A stretch of DNA of 49,152 nt from Alphaproteobacteria bacterium (GTDB taxonomy: Bacteria > Pseudomonadota > Alphaproteobacteria > UBA2966): assembly GCA_030740435.1 (NCBI GenBank), contig JASLXG010000233.1:1-49152 (forward strand), read 5' to 3'. Below are positions 19,638 through 31,465 of this stretch, piece after piece. The notes beneath the pieces were generated by a model that did not search any database, had not been told where the DNA came from, and saw only the letters and a list, made by a program, of their open reading frames with translations. Every line of letters begins with the position of its first letter. Positions within the stretch are counted from its first letter, which is position 1. Both the position numbers and the translations under genes were made by a program.

Positions 19638-19841
19638 GGAGTACGATAATTTGGCAATAATAGATTATTAAAATATTAAAATACAGATAGTTAAGATATT
19701 TTCTTAACCTGTTACTTTATATTGCGGGGCAGTCCTCGGGCGCCTGTTTCGGGTGCCCTCGTACGACTTGCGAGCGAGCCAGCCGGGGACGACCAACCTG
19801 GGGCTTGCGGTTTGTCGTCCGGCGTCACACATTAGCAAGGC
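19638..19841 (+). other. AT-rich spacer with hairpins upstream of malonyl-CoA decarboxylase
   Basis: The first ~95 bases are strongly AT-rich and contain a 7-bp perfect hairpin GTTAAGA-TATTT-TCTTAAC (19690-19708), a possible terminator for the small gene or a protein site. The second half returns to high G+C and holds GGACGAC (19787-19793) complementary to GTCGTCC (19814-19820), a possible leader structure. No coding sequence is evident. Confidence 0.45.
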
Positions 19842-21278
19842 ATGAGCACACAAGAGCAGCCAGGGGAATCCGCCGGCCCGGCGCCAGCCGGGTTTTTCGA
19901 CCGCGCGGTACGCAATATTCGGCGGGCCTGGAAGGACGTCGCCGGTTCGGCCCGGGTGGCGCTCACCGGCAGCGTTCGGGCCGACCTGCCGGACGAGGAC
20001 GCCGAACGCCTGGCGGGCCAGATCGCGGCTTGTCTGGAGGCCCGCGGCGGCGAGGTTTCGGCCCGCGCCCGGGCGGCCGACCTGGGCCGCACCTATCTTG
20101 GTCTCAGCGCCACTGGCCGGCAGCGCTTCCTGCGTCTGCTGGCGGCCAACTACGGCGTCGACCGTGACGCCCTCAAACTGGCCACGGCGGCCCTGCAGGC
20201 GGCCGAAGGCGCCGCCTTCGATGCCGCCGAAACGAAGCTGCGGGCGGCCCTGGTGCCGCCTCGGGTCAAGCTTCTGACCCAGTTCAACGCCCTTGATCAG
20301 GGCGTCAAGTTTCTCGTCGACATGCGCGCCGACCTGCTGCCGTTGGCCCGGCGTGAGGTCAGCCTGAAAGCCCTGGACGACGATCTCAGGGGCCTGTTGG
20401 CGTCGTGGTTCGATATCGGCTTTCTCGACCTCAAGCGCATCACCTGGGAGGCCCCGGCGGCGTTGCTGGAGCGCCTCATCGCCTACGAGGCGGTGCACGC
20501 CATCCAGTCCTGGGACGACCTCAAGAACCGGCTTGGCTCGGACCGACGCTGTTATGCCTTCTTTCATCCGCGCATGCCGCAAGAGCCGCTGATCTTCATC
20601 GAGGTGGCGCTGGTCGCCGGCATGGCCGGCAACGTCCAGGAACTGCTCGACGAAGGTGCCCCGGCGGGTGATGCCGAAGATGCCGACACGGCCATCTTCT
20701 ATTCCATCTCCAACGCCCAGAAAGGACTTGCCGGGGTCAGCTTCGGCAGCTTTTTGATCAAACGCGTGGTCGACGACCTGCTGCCCGAGTTGCCGGGCCT
20801 CAAGCGTTTCGCCACGCTGTCGCCGATGCCGGGCTTTCGGGGTTGGCTGGAAAGCGCCGCGGCGGCCGGTGCCATCGACTTCGGCGCCGCCGAGGAACGC
20901 AGCTTCAAGGCCCTGACCGGGGCCGACAACGCGGCCAGCGGACTGGCGGTGCTGCTGGCCCGGCCCGACTGGCCCGATGATGGCGAAGTGGTACAGGCAT
21001 TGCGGCCGCTGCTGCTGCGCAGCGCCGCCCGCTATTTGCTGGAGGAAAAGCGCCATGGCGCGGCGCTCGACCGGGTGGCTCATTTCCATCTCTCGAACGG
21101 GGCTCGCGTCGAGCGTCTCAACTGGTTGGGCAACGCCTCGCCCGAGGGCCTCGGGCAATCGGCCGGACTGATGGTCAACTACCGCTACAAGCTGGCCGAT
21201 ATCGAGGCCAATCACGAAGCCTACGCCACCGACGGCACCGTCGTGGCCTTGCCGGCGGTGCGCAACTTGCTGAAGTAA
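19842..21278 (+). CDS. Malonyl-CoA decarboxylase
   Basis: The 478-residue protein matches malonyl-CoA decarboxylase (malonyl-CoA to acetyl-CoA and CO2) over its length. The N-terminal half is the helical domain. FYSISNAQKGLAGVSFGSFL (near residue 286) contains the catalytic Ser, and FHLSNGARVERLNWLGNASP (near 414) contains the catalytic His, as in the human enzyme. LMVNYRYKL near the end is also conserved. ATG 19842 has only AAGG upstream, so initiation may be weak. The gene stands alone; no malonate transporter or malonyl-CoA synthetase is nearby, so whether it serves malonate use or malonyl-CoA balance is unknown. Confidence 0.92.
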   Translation: MSTQEQPGESAGPAPAGFFDRAVRNIRRAWKDVAGSARVALTGSVRADLPDEDAERLAGQIAACLEARGGEVSARARAADLGRTYLGLSATGRQRFLRLLAANYGVDRDALKLATAALQAAEGAAFDAAETKLRAALVPPRVKLLTQFNALDQGVKFLVDMRADLLPLARREVSLKALDDDLRGLLASWFDIGFLDLKRITWEAPAALLERLIAYEAVHAIQSWDDLKNRLGSDRRCYAFFHPRMPQEPLIFIEVALVAGMAGNVQELLDEGAPAGDAEDADTAIFYSISNAQKGLAGVSFGSFLIKRVVDDLLPELPGLKRFATLSPMPGFRGWLESAAAAGAIDFGAAEERSFKALTGADNAASGLAVLLARPDWPDDGEVVQALRPLLLRSAARYLLEEKRHGAALDRVAHFHLSNGARVERLNWLGNASPEGLGQSAGLMVNYRYKLADIEANHEAYATDGTVVALPAVRNLLK

Positions 21279-21319
21279 CATGCCTTCCCCGGGGTCTCCC
21301 GAGATCCTCCTGGGGACAC

Positions 21320-21343
21320 TCGCCTTAGCGCTGGCAAAGGCGA
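21320..21343 (+). terminator. Inverted repeat after malonyl-CoA decarboxylase
   Basis: TCGCCTT (21320-21326) pairs with AAGGCGA (21337-21343), followed by ATTCTTGT. The T-tract is poor, so this is a weak candidate terminator, or part of the tRNA-Leu promoter region. A second, looser pairing (TCCCC with GGGGA) lies just upstream, after the decarboxylase stop. Confidence 0.35.
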
Positions 21344-21413
21344 ATTCTTGTGTGATATAGAGGGTGGCCTTTCCGCAGGAGGTGGAGCTTAGGCATCCCT
21401 GGAACAGCCAGAT

Positions 21414-21498
21414 GCGGCTGTGGTGGAACTGGTAGACACGCATGCCTTAGGAGCATGTGCCTTCGGGCGTGGGGGTTCGAGTCCCTCCAGCCGCACCA
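21414..21498 (+). tRNA. tRNA-Leu (anticodon UAG)
   Basis: The acceptor GCGGCTG pairs with CAGCCGC, followed by A and an encoded CCA. The anticodon arm CATGC-CTTAGGA-GCATG presents TAG, reading CUA/CUN codons. GTGCCTTCGGGCGT is the variable arm typical of a class II tRNA, and GGGGGTTCGAGTCCCTC is the T arm. It lies between malonyl-CoA decarboxylase and trigger factor. Confidence 0.96.
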
Positions 21499-21581
21499 GG
21501 ATGGTCATTCGTCCGTCACACCGCCAACCGGAGCGCGCCGTTCGGCGACCTTGATCCTTCCGAAATTCCAACGAGAGCTTG

Positions 21582-23108
21582 ATGCAGGTAACACAGACCA
21601 CTGCCGACGGACTCAAGCGTGAGTTCGCTGTCGTTGTCGCGGCCGCCGAGATCGAGACCAAGATCGCGGCCCGGCTGGAGCAACTTGCCACCACGACGCA
21701 GCTGCCCGGGTTCCGCCCCGGCAAGGTACCGGTGGGGCTGATGCGCCAGAAATACGGCGACGCCGTGACCGGCGAGGTGCTCGAGGACTCGGTCAACCTG
21801 GGCACCCAGCAGGCGCTGGCCGAGAACGAGTTGAAACCGGCGCTGCAGCCCCAGATCGAGATCACCAAATTCGAGCCCGGCAGCGATCTCGAATACACCA
21901 TCGCGGTCGAGGTGCTGCCAACAATCGTCGCCACCGACTTTTCCCAGCTCAAGCTCGAACGTCTCAAGGCCGAGCCCAGCGAGACCGAGGTCGAACTTGC
22001 CATCGACCGCCTGGCCCAGGCCCAACGCGTCTATACCGAGGAAGAGGGGCGGCTGGCCGCCGACGGCGATGCCGCGGTGATCGATTTCGCCGGCTCCATC
22101 GACGGCGAACTCTTTGACGGCGGCAGCGGCCAGGATCACGAACTGGTGCTGGGCAGCCAGTCCTTCATCCCCGGCTTCGAGGAGCAGTTGTTGGGCGCCA
22201 AGGCGGGTGACGAGATCAGCGTCAAGGTCGACTTTCCCGACGACTATCCGGCGCCCCACCTGCAGGGCAAGGCGGCAGTCTTCGAGACCACCGTCAAGGC
22301 GGTCAAGGTGTGCGAAGAGCTGGCGCTCGACGATGCCTTCGCCCAGCGTCTCGGCCTGGAGAGCATGGAAGCCCTGCAGAAAGCCGTGCGCGAACAGATC
22401 GGCCACGACTACGACGGCGCCTCGCGGGAAAGGCTCAAGCGCAGCCTGCTGGACGCCCTGGCCGGCAGCCATGACTTCGAGGTGCCGCCGGGCATGGTGG
22501 CGGCCGAGCTTGACGCCATCTGGCAGACCTTCGGCGAGCAGGCCACCGAAGCGGCGCAGCAGGGCGAGAGCCCCGACCAGGCCGAGCTACCCGACGAAGC
22601 CGAGACCAAGGAACGTTACGCGCCAGTGGCCGAACGCCGGGTGCGGCTGGGTTTGCTGCTCTCGGAAGTGGGGCAACAGAACAACATCGAGGTCCACCCC
22701 GAGGAGGTCAACCAGGCCATCTCGGCCCAGGCCAGGCGCTTTCCCGGCCAGGAACGCCAGGTCATCGAGTACTTCCAGAAAGACCCCCAAGCCCAGGCCC
22801 AGTTGCGGGCGCCGATCTTCGAGGACAAGGTCATCGACTTCATCCTTGAATTGGCCGAGGTCGAGGATCGCCTGGTGGCGATCGAGGCGTTGATGCGCGA
22901 GCCCGAGGACGAGATGACGGCGCTACTCGAGGGGGACGGGGAAAAGAAGCCGGCCAAGAAGCCGGCCAAGAAGTCGGCCAAAACCAAGGACGAAGCTGAC
23001 GGCGAGGAGGCGGCCAAGCCCAAAGCCAAAGCCAAAGCCAAAGCCAAAGCCAAAGCCAAACCCAAGGCCAAGGCCAAGCCCAAAGCCAAAACCGCGGCCC
23101 AGGAATAA
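21582..23108 (+). CDS. tig: Trigger factor with Lys/Ala/Pro-rich C-terminal tail
   Basis: Trigger factor is the ribosome-bound chaperone that meets nascent chains. The N-terminal ribosome-binding signature GFRPGKVP is near residue 45, the FKBP-type prolyl isomerase domain spans about 160-250 ([26 protein letters not shown]), and the helical chaperone arms follow. The 508 residues exceed the usual ~430-450 because residues ~453-508 form a low-complexity tail of KKPA and KAKA repeats. Many alphaproteobacterial copies have short basic tails; this one is long. ATG 21582 is preceded by an in-frame TTG and a weak GAGAG. It heads the tig-clpP-clpX-lon quality-control cluster. Confidence 0.95.
   Translation: MQVTQTTADGLKREFAVVVAAAEIETKIAARLEQLATTTQLPGFRPGKVPVGLMRQKYGDAVTGEVLEDSVNLGTQQALAENELKPALQPQIEITKFEPGSDLEYTIAVEVLPTIVATDFSQLKLERLKAEPSETEVELAIDRLAQAQRVYTEEEGRLAADGDAAVIDFAGSIDGELFDGGSGQDHELVLGSQSFIPGFEEQLLGAKAGDEISVKVDFPDDYPAPHLQGKAAVFETTVKAVKVCEELALDDAFAQRLGLESMEALQKAVREQIGHDYDGASRERLKRSLLDALAGSHDFEVPPGMVAAELDAIWQTFGEQATEAAQQGESPDQAELPDEAETKERYAPVAERRVRLGLLLSEVGQQNNIEVHPEEVNQAISAQARRFPGQERQVIEYFQKDPQAQAQLRAPIFEDKVIDFILELAEVEDRLVAIEALMREPEDEMTALLEGDGEKKPAKKPAKKSAKTKDEADGEEAAKPKAKAKAKAKAKAKPKAKAKPKAKTAAQE
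22944..23090 (+). repeat. Short tandem repeats encoding the trigger factor tail
   Basis: Three 12-bp units (22944-22955, 22956-22967, 22968-22979; the third has one change) encode K-K-P/S-A. After a short acidic stretch, an AAAGCC hexamer array with CCCAAG variants (about 23016-23090) encodes alternating Lys, Ala and Pro. Such arrays expand and contract by slippage without shifting frame. They lie inside the tig reading frame and are not a CRISPR array. Confidence 0.85.
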
Positions 23109-23157
23109 CGGCGCCACGCCCGCCGGGCCGCCTGCCCAAGGAGCGAAGCAGAACGAC

Positions 23158-23787
23158 ATGAGTGATATCCGGATGCAAACCCTGGTGCCCATGGTGGTCG
23201 AGCAAACCAACCGTGGCGAGCGGGCCTACGACATCTATTCGCGCCTGCTCAAGGAGCGCATCATCTTCCTCAGCGGCCCCGTCGACGACCACGTGGCCAC
23301 CGTGGTGACGGCGCAATTCCTCTTTCTCGAGGCTGAGAATCCGCAAAAGGACATCGCGCTCTACATCAATTCGCCGGGCGGCATCGTCTCCTCGGGGCTG
23401 GCCATCTACGACACCATGCAATACATCCGGCCCGACGTCTCGACGCTGTGCTTCGGCCAGGCGGCCTCGATGGGATCGCTGCTGCTGGCCGCCGGGGCCA
23501 AGGAAAAGCGTTTCGCCTTGCCCAATTCGCGCATCATGGTGCACCAGCCTTCGGGCGGCGCCCAGGGCCAGGCCACCGATATCGAGATCCAGGCCCGCGA
23601 GATACTGGCCCAGCGCGAGCGCCTCAACCAGATTTACGTACGCCACACCGGCCAGCCGCTGGATAGCATCGAAAGCACTATGGATCGCGACACCTTCATG
23701 ACCCCCGATGCGGCCAAGGAATTTGGCCTGGTCGACGACATCGTGAGCAACCGGCCGGAACTCGACGAAGAAGAGGATGACGGCTAG
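23158..23787 (+). CDS. clpP: ATP-dependent Clp protease proteolytic subunit
   Basis: The 209-residue serine peptidase has Ser104 in [10 protein letters not shown], His129 in MVHQPSGG and Asp178, a complete catalytic triad. It would form tetradecameric chambers fed by ClpX (encoded next) or ClpA. The start [17 protein letters not shown] agrees with alphaproteobacterial ClpP; AAGGAG lies about 14 bases upstream, a long spacing, and the Met at residue 6 is an alternative. It lies 49 bp after tig and 241 bp before clpX. Confidence 0.97.
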   Translation: MSDIRMQTLVPMVVEQTNRGERAYDIYSRLLKERIIFLSGPVDDHVATVVTAQFLFLEAENPQKDIALYINSPGGIVSSGLAIYDTMQYIRPDVSTLCFGQAASMGSLLLAAGAKEKRFALPNSRIMVHQPSGGAQGQATDIEIQAREILAQRERLNQIYVRHTGQPLDSIESTMDRDTFMTPDAAKEFGLVDDIVSNRPELDEEEDDG

Positions 23788-23860
23788 GGGTGGGAGCGGC
23801 TGGCCCTGCGGCCTTTGACCGACTTCGTCGTTAACGAATTCTTGATTGGCTGGCGGCGAA

Positions 23861-23902
23861 AATGATGAACGATGTCAAGATAATGATGAACGATGTCAAG
23901 AT
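23861..23902 (+). repeat. Perfect tandem duplication of 21 bp upstream of clpX
   Basis: Positions 23861-23881 and 23882-23902 are identical 21-bp units (AATGATGAACGATG then TCAAGAT). 21 bp is two helical turns, so bound proteins would sit on the same face of the DNA. The repeat is 127 bp before the clpX start, inside the clpP-clpX gap, and may be a regulatory site or a simple duplication. Confidence 0.8.
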
Positions 23903-24028
23903 GGGGATTGGTTTTTGGCTTGAGCCTCAACATTTGGCGTTGTGGCGGGCGGGGCTGAGTGGCTAACATGCGTTCGACCACGGGGCTGCCAGTCCGGCCG
24001 AGGCAAAAGGCGTAGCGACGGGGACGTC

Positions 24029-25294
<1,266 letters not shown>

Positions 25295-25400
25295 CCCCAA
25301 GCCCCCAAGCCCCGAGCCCCGAGTCCCAGGTGCCAAGAGCCAGGCGCCGAATCCAGTGCTTGAAGTGGAACGCCGCCGATGCCACTTCTTTCGAAGTCAT

Positions 25401-25428
25401 CTTGCGAAACCGTCGCGTCGCCCCATTT
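25401..25428 (+). promoter_or_regulatory. Sigma-32 (heat-shock) type promoter of lon
   Basis: CTTGCGA (25401-25407), a 13-bp spacer and CCCCATTT (25421-25428) match the sigma-32 consensus CTTGAAA-N13-15-CCCCATNT, with a perfect -10 block. The lon start is about 80 bp downstream. Another CTTGAA lies upstream near 25360 but has no CCCCAT partner at suitable distance. Heat-shock control of lon is well established in proteobacteria. Confidence 0.65.
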
Positions 25429-25507
25429 AGTTTGATGGCGGGCCAGCTGATCGCCTGATCGGTTCGCCCGCTGCCGTAGTCACCGTCGCCCTGGAGTACA
25501 TTCTGCC

Positions 25508-27952
<2,445 letters not shown>

Positions 27953-28012
27953 TCTGCTGTTCCCCCACGGCAGAAAAAGGGGAGAAAACTAGGGGCCATA
28001 AGGTTTTTCCCT

Positions 28013-28041
28013 TTGACGGGTTGCCCCCTCCGCTCTAGACT
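28013..28041 (+). promoter_or_regulatory. Sigma-70-type promoter of hupB
   Basis: TTGACG (28013-28018), a 17-bp spacer and TAGACT (28036-28041) form a strong alphaproteobacterial promoter. The same -10 word appears at 5722-5727. The HU gene starts 84 bases downstream. The preceding bases after lon contain a loose CCCC/GGGG hairpin followed by no clear T-tract. Confidence 0.65.
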
Positions 28042-28124
28042 TTGCCTCGCCTATCTGGTCGACTACTAGAACACGTCCATCCCGGATTTAACCATTGATC
28101 GACAAATGACGGAGGAGGCCAATC

Positions 28125-28397
28125 GTGAACAAGAACGATCTCGTGGCGAGCGTTGCCGGTGGAGCCGGACTGTCCAAGGCTGACGCAGCAAAGGCCGTTG
28201 ACAGCGTATTCGATACCATTACGAATTCGCTCTCCAATGCCGGTGAGGTACGCCTCGTCGGATTTGGCACCTTCAGTGTGGCGCGGCGCCGTGCCTCGGA
28301 AGGCCGCAATCCCCGGACCGGCGAAAAGATTCAAATCCCGGCCTCCAACCAGCCCAAGTTCAAGGCCGGCAAAGCATTGAAGCAAGCGGTCAACTAA
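28125..28397 (+). CDS. hupB: DNA-binding protein HU
   Basis: The 90-residue histone-like protein has the HU fold order: helical N-terminus MNKNDLVASVA, GFGTFSVARRRASEGRNPRTG leading into the DNA-binding arm, and the C-terminal PKFKAGKALKQAVN. It bends DNA non-specifically as a dimer. The start is GTG 28125, with GGAGGAGG seven to ten bases upstream. Placement after lon and before tRNA-Val is the conserved alphaproteobacterial order. Confidence 0.97.
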   Translation: MNKNDLVASVAGGAGLSKADAAKAVDSVFDTITNSLSNAGEVRLVGFGTFSVARRRASEGRNPRTGEKIQIPASNQPKFKAGKALKQAVN

Positions 28398-28423
28398 CAT
28401 ATTTCCGCTTGCGGGAGTAGAGA

Positions 28424-28447
28424 ACCGGCCGCCCTGGGGTGGCCGGT
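28424..28447 (+). terminator. Rho-independent-like terminator after hupB
   Basis: ACCGGCC (28424-28430) pairs perfectly with GGCCGGT (28441-28447) around a 10-base loop, followed by CTTGCTTT. The T-run is interrupted but acceptable for a high-G+C genome. It separates hupB from tRNA-Val. Confidence 0.6.
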
Positions 28448-28459
28448 CTTGCTTTGGCG

Positions 28460-28535
28460 GGGCGATTAGCTCAGCTGGGAGAGCATCTCGTTTACACCGA
28501 GGAGGTCGGCGGTTCGAGCCCGTCATCGCCCACCA
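28460..28535 (+). tRNA. tRNA-Val (anticodon UAC)
   Basis: The acceptor GGGCGAT pairs with ATCGCCC, then A and encoded CCA. The anticodon loop TTTACAC closed by CTCG/CGAG presents TAC. GGCGGTTCGAGCCCGTC is the T arm. The length is 76 bases including CCA. Confidence 0.96.
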
Positions 28536-28554
28536 AGCCATATGCCGCCCAACC

Positions 28555-29208
28555 TTAATCCCAGGCGAAAACCGGTTGCTCGTAGTGGGCGACGCGGATG
28601 GTCCGGCCCTGTAGCGCGACCTCGCGGAATTGGTAAAGGTAAGCGCCGCTGGGTGCGTTGAGGCGGCGCTCCGCCAGTGGCAGGCGCAGCACCGGCCGGT
28701 CGCTTTCCGGGATGTCGACGAACTCGGGCGAATCCTCACGCATCAGCTCGGCCAGCGGGATCGGGTAGACGCGCACCACCTCGTCGGCATTGAGGTCGAA
28801 ATTGGCCTCCTCGATCCAGACCACCACGGGCGTGATGAGATAGCCCGAACGCGTCGGGTAGTCATCGAGAACACCCAGCACGTTCTCGCTGCCGGGGCTT
28901 AAGCCCACCTCTTCCTCGAGCTCACGCAGCGCCCCGGCCACGGCGTCTTCGTCGCCGTCCAAACGGCCGCCGGGCAAGGCCCACTGGCCGGCATGGCTGC
29001 GCAGCCGGCTCGAGCGCCTGGTCAGCAGAAAGGCGGCATTGCCGGCGCCGTCATCGAGCACGGTGATGGCCACGGCGGCACCCTTGAGGCCGGCGGCGGG
29101 CTGGTCCAGGCGCTCGAAGCCGGCCAGATTGGCTTCGATCCTGGCCCGCAAGGCGGAATCGAACGGGATCTGCCGGCCCGCGGAATGGGGGAACTCTGAA
29201 AAAGGCAT
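28555..29208 (-). CDS. Nudix hydrolase, CoA-pyrophosphatase (NudL/NUDT7)-like
   Basis: The 217-residue protein carries a complete Nudix box: G-x5-E-x7-REL-EEE-VGL within GGRLDGDED...ALRELEEEVGL near residues 95-118. The preceding LRSHAGQWALPGG matches the CoA-pyrophosphatase branch, which cleaves CoA and acyl-CoA to phosphopantetheine and 3',5'-ADP. ATG 29208 is the usual family start, but it has no clear Shine-Dalgarno. TTG 29274 has GGGGG upstream and would add 22 residues. The neighbours are not CoA-related, so the substrate call rests on the motif alone. Confidence 0.85.
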   Translation of the reverse strand: MPFSEFPHSAGRQIPFDSALRARIEANLAGFERLDQPAAGLKGAAVAITVLDDGAGNAAFLLTRRSSRLRSHAGQWALPGGRLDGDEDAVAGALRELEEEVGLSPGSENVLGVLDDYPTRSGYLITPVVVWIEEANFDLNADEVVRVYPIPLAELMREDSPEFVDIPESDRPVLRLPLAERRLNAPSGAYLYQFREVALQGRTIRVAHYEQPVFAWD

Positions 29209-29308
29209 GGCCGGGGACAATAACCCAAAGACAGGCCCTCCCAAAGCCGCGCGTTCTGGGTTAGATTGCGCCAATTCTTGCCCCCAGGGGCTTCACACGG
29301 AGGACACT

Positions 29309-29707
29309 ATGGACGCTACCTATCAAGAGATTGCCGAGGCCCTGGCCGTTTACTTCGACGGCTTCTACGAAGGCGATATCGACAAGCTTAAGCGTATCTT
29401 CCATCCCAGCGCCCACCTGTTCAGCGCCACTGACGGGCCGCTGGCGGACGACCCCATCGAGGCCGTCTACGCGCGCGTGAGCGGCCGGGCCAGTCCGGTC
29501 GACAGCGGCCAGCAGCGCATGGACCGCATTCTCTCGATCGACAAGTCGGGTGCCGAATCGGCCCTGGCCAAGGTGCAGATCGCCATCGGGCCGAAGTTTT
29601 TTACCGATTACCTCAATCTTCTGAAGATCGACGGCCGCTGGCAGATCATCTCGAAAATCTACACCTACGTGCCGCTCGAGGAAGCCCAGGCGGCCGCCGC
29701 CGAATAG
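29309..29707 (+). CDS. NTF2-like (SnoaL/lumazine-binding-like) family protein
   Basis: The 132-residue protein has the NTF2-like pattern: an N-terminal helix (EIAEALAVYFDGFYEGDIDKL), FHPSAHLFSA, and the closing strands FFTDYLNLLKIDGRWQIISKIYTY. Such cone-shaped folds may bind small molecules or act as enzymes; no catalytic residues can be assigned. GGAGG precedes ATG 29309. Its stop TAG lies within the first copy of the direct repeat at 29700. It converges with the TPP-enzyme gene. Confidence 0.82.
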   Translation: MDATYQEIAEALAVYFDGFYEGDIDKLKRIFHPSAHLFSATDGPLADDPIEAVYARVSGRASPVDSGQQRMDRILSIDKSGAESALAKVQIAIGPKFFTDYLNLLKIDGRWQIISKIYTYVPLEEAQAAAAE

Positions 29708-29792
29708 CGCCGTCGATCGGCCTCAATTCTTCTGGGAGATAGGTCCCTGTCCCCGAAACTCCGAATAGCGCCGTCGATCGGCCTCAATTCTT
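29700..29792. repeat. 32-bp direct repeat flanking a 29-bp REP-like insert
   Basis: Positions 29700-29731 and 29761-29792 are identical 32-bp direct repeats, each spanning the words that form the NTF2-like stop (GAATAG) and the TPP-enzyme stop (TCAATTCTT on the plus strand). Between them are 29 bp whose reverse strand reads GGGGACAGGGACCTATCTCC, a type of sequence common in proteobacterial REP/RAYT-related repeats (from memory). The ancestral gap between the two stops was probably about 20 bp. Confidence 0.85.
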
Positions 29793-31427
29793 TTGTTTGA
29801 TGGCGGTGCTCTCCAGCGTCTGCCAGGGATCGGGCATTTCGCCCACCGGGGCGTCGATCAGCACCGGGCCAGGGTGGGCGAAACCGGTCTCGATGGCGCC
29901 CTTCAACTCGTCAGGCGACCCGGCCCGCAGTCCCAGCGCGCCGAAGGATTGGGCCAAACCCACGAAGTCAGGGTTCTTCAGGTCGGTGGCGATGAGGCGG
30001 CCGCCGTATTCGTTTTTCTGCATGCGCCTGACATTGCCGTAGGCGCCGTCGTTGAAGACCACGGCGACGACATTGATGCCGTGCTGCACCGCCGTCGCCA
30101 GCTCGGGCATGGTGTAGAGGAAACCGCCGTCGCCGTTGATCGACAGCACCGGCCGCTCGGGATGCGCCACCTTGACCCCCAGTGCCGTGGCAAAACCGAA
30201 GCCCAGCGTGCCCTGGTAGCCGGTACTGATGAAAGTGCGCGGCTGGTAGACGGGAAAGGCGGCCCGGTTCATGTAGCCCACCTGAGTGAGCTCGTCGACC
30301 ATGATGCCGTCATCGGGAAGGGCGGCACGCAGCGCCCGGCTGTAGCCCATCTGGGGCCCGAGCTCGGCGTCGAACCGGGCCATCACCTCGGCTTTCAGGG
30401 CGGTGAGCTCTTCTTCGCGCGAGGGGCGCTGGCGGTTTTGCTTCTCCAGCACCGGCAACAAAGCCTTCAGGGTCTCGCGGGCGTCGGCCACCAGGCTCAC
30501 GTCGGCGCGGCCGATGCGGCCGATTTCGGTGGGATCGATATCGATGTGGACGATCTTGCGTGGTGCTGCCGGCCCCCGTTCTGGCCATTGCATGCGCGGT
30601 CCCTGCAGGCGTGACCCCACTCCCACGATGACGTCCACCTGAGGCCAGATCTTCTTGGCGGCAACGGTACTCTGGGCCAGGTAGTGGCGGTCGCTGAGCA
30701 CGCCCTTGCCCATGCGGTGGGTGACCACCGGCGCCTGCAGCAGCTCGGCCAGCTGTTTGAGTTCGGCCTCGGCGCCGATGGCACCGCTGCCGGCGAAAAT
30801 CATCGGGCTTTGAGCCTCGCCCAGCAGCTTGGCGGCGGCCTTCACCAGCTCGGGATCGGGCTCCAGCGGCGGCGGCGGGGCCTGCGCTTCCAGTGCCGTA
30901 ACGGCCGCCCGGCGGGCCATCTGGTCGGGTGGCATTTCCAGGCCCACGGGTTGCGGCCGGCCGCTTTGCAGCTGCCGGAAGGCCTCGGCCACAGCCGCCG
31001 GCACTTCGCTGGGGTGGTTGATGCGCCCGGCCCATTTGGTCAGGCCGCGCAGGATGGCGAGCTGGTCCGGGATCTCGTGCAGCATGCCCAAGCCACGGCC
31101 GATGTGGCGCGTCGGTACCTGGCCGGCCAGGCACAGCACCGGGGCGTTGCAGCCATAGGCCGTGGCTAGGGCGGCGGTAGTGTTAAGCAAGCCGGGCCCG
31201 GGCACTACGGCAAAGCAACCCACCCGGCCGGTCGATTGGGCATAACCGAAGGCCATGTAGGCGGCGGCCTGTTCGTGCCGCACCTGGATCACCCGCACGG
31301 CGTTGCCTTCGTCGTGCAGCGCATTGAAGAAGTGGTCGAGCTGGACGCCGGGAATGGTGAAGATAGTGTCGACCCCTTGGTTCAGGACCGATCGCACCAG
31401 CGCCTTGCCACCGCTCATACCTGTCAT
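29784..31427 (-). CDS. Acetolactate-synthase-like thiamine-pyrophosphate enzyme
   Basis: The 547-residue protein has the three-domain layout of the IlvB/POX family: N-terminal Pyr domain with catalytic Glu in VRHEQAAAYMAFGYA near residue 52, central Rossmann-like domain (MIFAGSGAIG), and C-terminal PP domain with GDGGFLYTMPELATAVQHGI, the GDG-x(n)-N thiamine motif completed by FNDGAYGN. Reactions in the family include acetolactate synthesis and 2-oxo acid decarboxylation; no ilvN small subunit is nearby, so a biosynthetic role is unlikely. ATG 31427 was chosen for its GGAG six bases upstream; an ATG at 31463 would add 12 residues. Confidence 0.85.
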   Translation of the reverse strand: MTGMSGGKALVRSVLNQGVDTIFTIPGVQLDHFFNALHDEGNAVRVIQVRHEQAAAYMAFGYAQSTGRVGCFAVVPGPGLLNTTAALATAYGCNAPVLCLAGQVPTRHIGRGLGMLHEIPDQLAILRGLTKWAGRINHPSEVPAAVAEAFRQLQSGRPQPVGLEMPPDQMARRAAVTALEAQAPPPPLEPDPELVKAAAKLLGEAQSPMIFAGSGAIGAEAELKQLAELLQAPVVTHRMGKGVLSDRHYLAQSTVAAKKIWPQVDVIVGVGSRLQGPRMQWPERGPAAPRKIVHIDIDPTEIGRIGRADVSLVADARETLKALLPVLEKQNRQRPSREEELTALKAEVMARFDAELGPQMGYSRALRAALPDDGIMVDELTQVGYMNRAAFPVYQPRTFISTGYQGTLGFGFATALGVKVAHPERPVLSINGDGGFLYTMPELATAVQHGINVVAVVFNDGAYGNVRRMQKNEYGGRLIATDLKNPDFVGLAQSFGALGLRAGSPDELKGAIETGFAHPGPVLIDAPVGEMPDPWQTLESTAIKQKN

Positions 31428-31465
31428 TGCCGTCTCCGCCAAAATTGGGAACCAAAGGCCCATAT

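Noticed and set aside
22944-23090. CRISPR-like short repeats
   Set aside because: The units are 6 and 12 bp with no spacers, and they are in frame within tig, encoding a Lys/Ala/Pro tail.
29784-31427. Biosynthetic acetolactate synthase (ilvB)
   Set aside because: No ilvN regulatory subunit or other branched-chain biosynthesis gene is adjacent, and family-level motifs do not separate it from other TPP decarboxylases.
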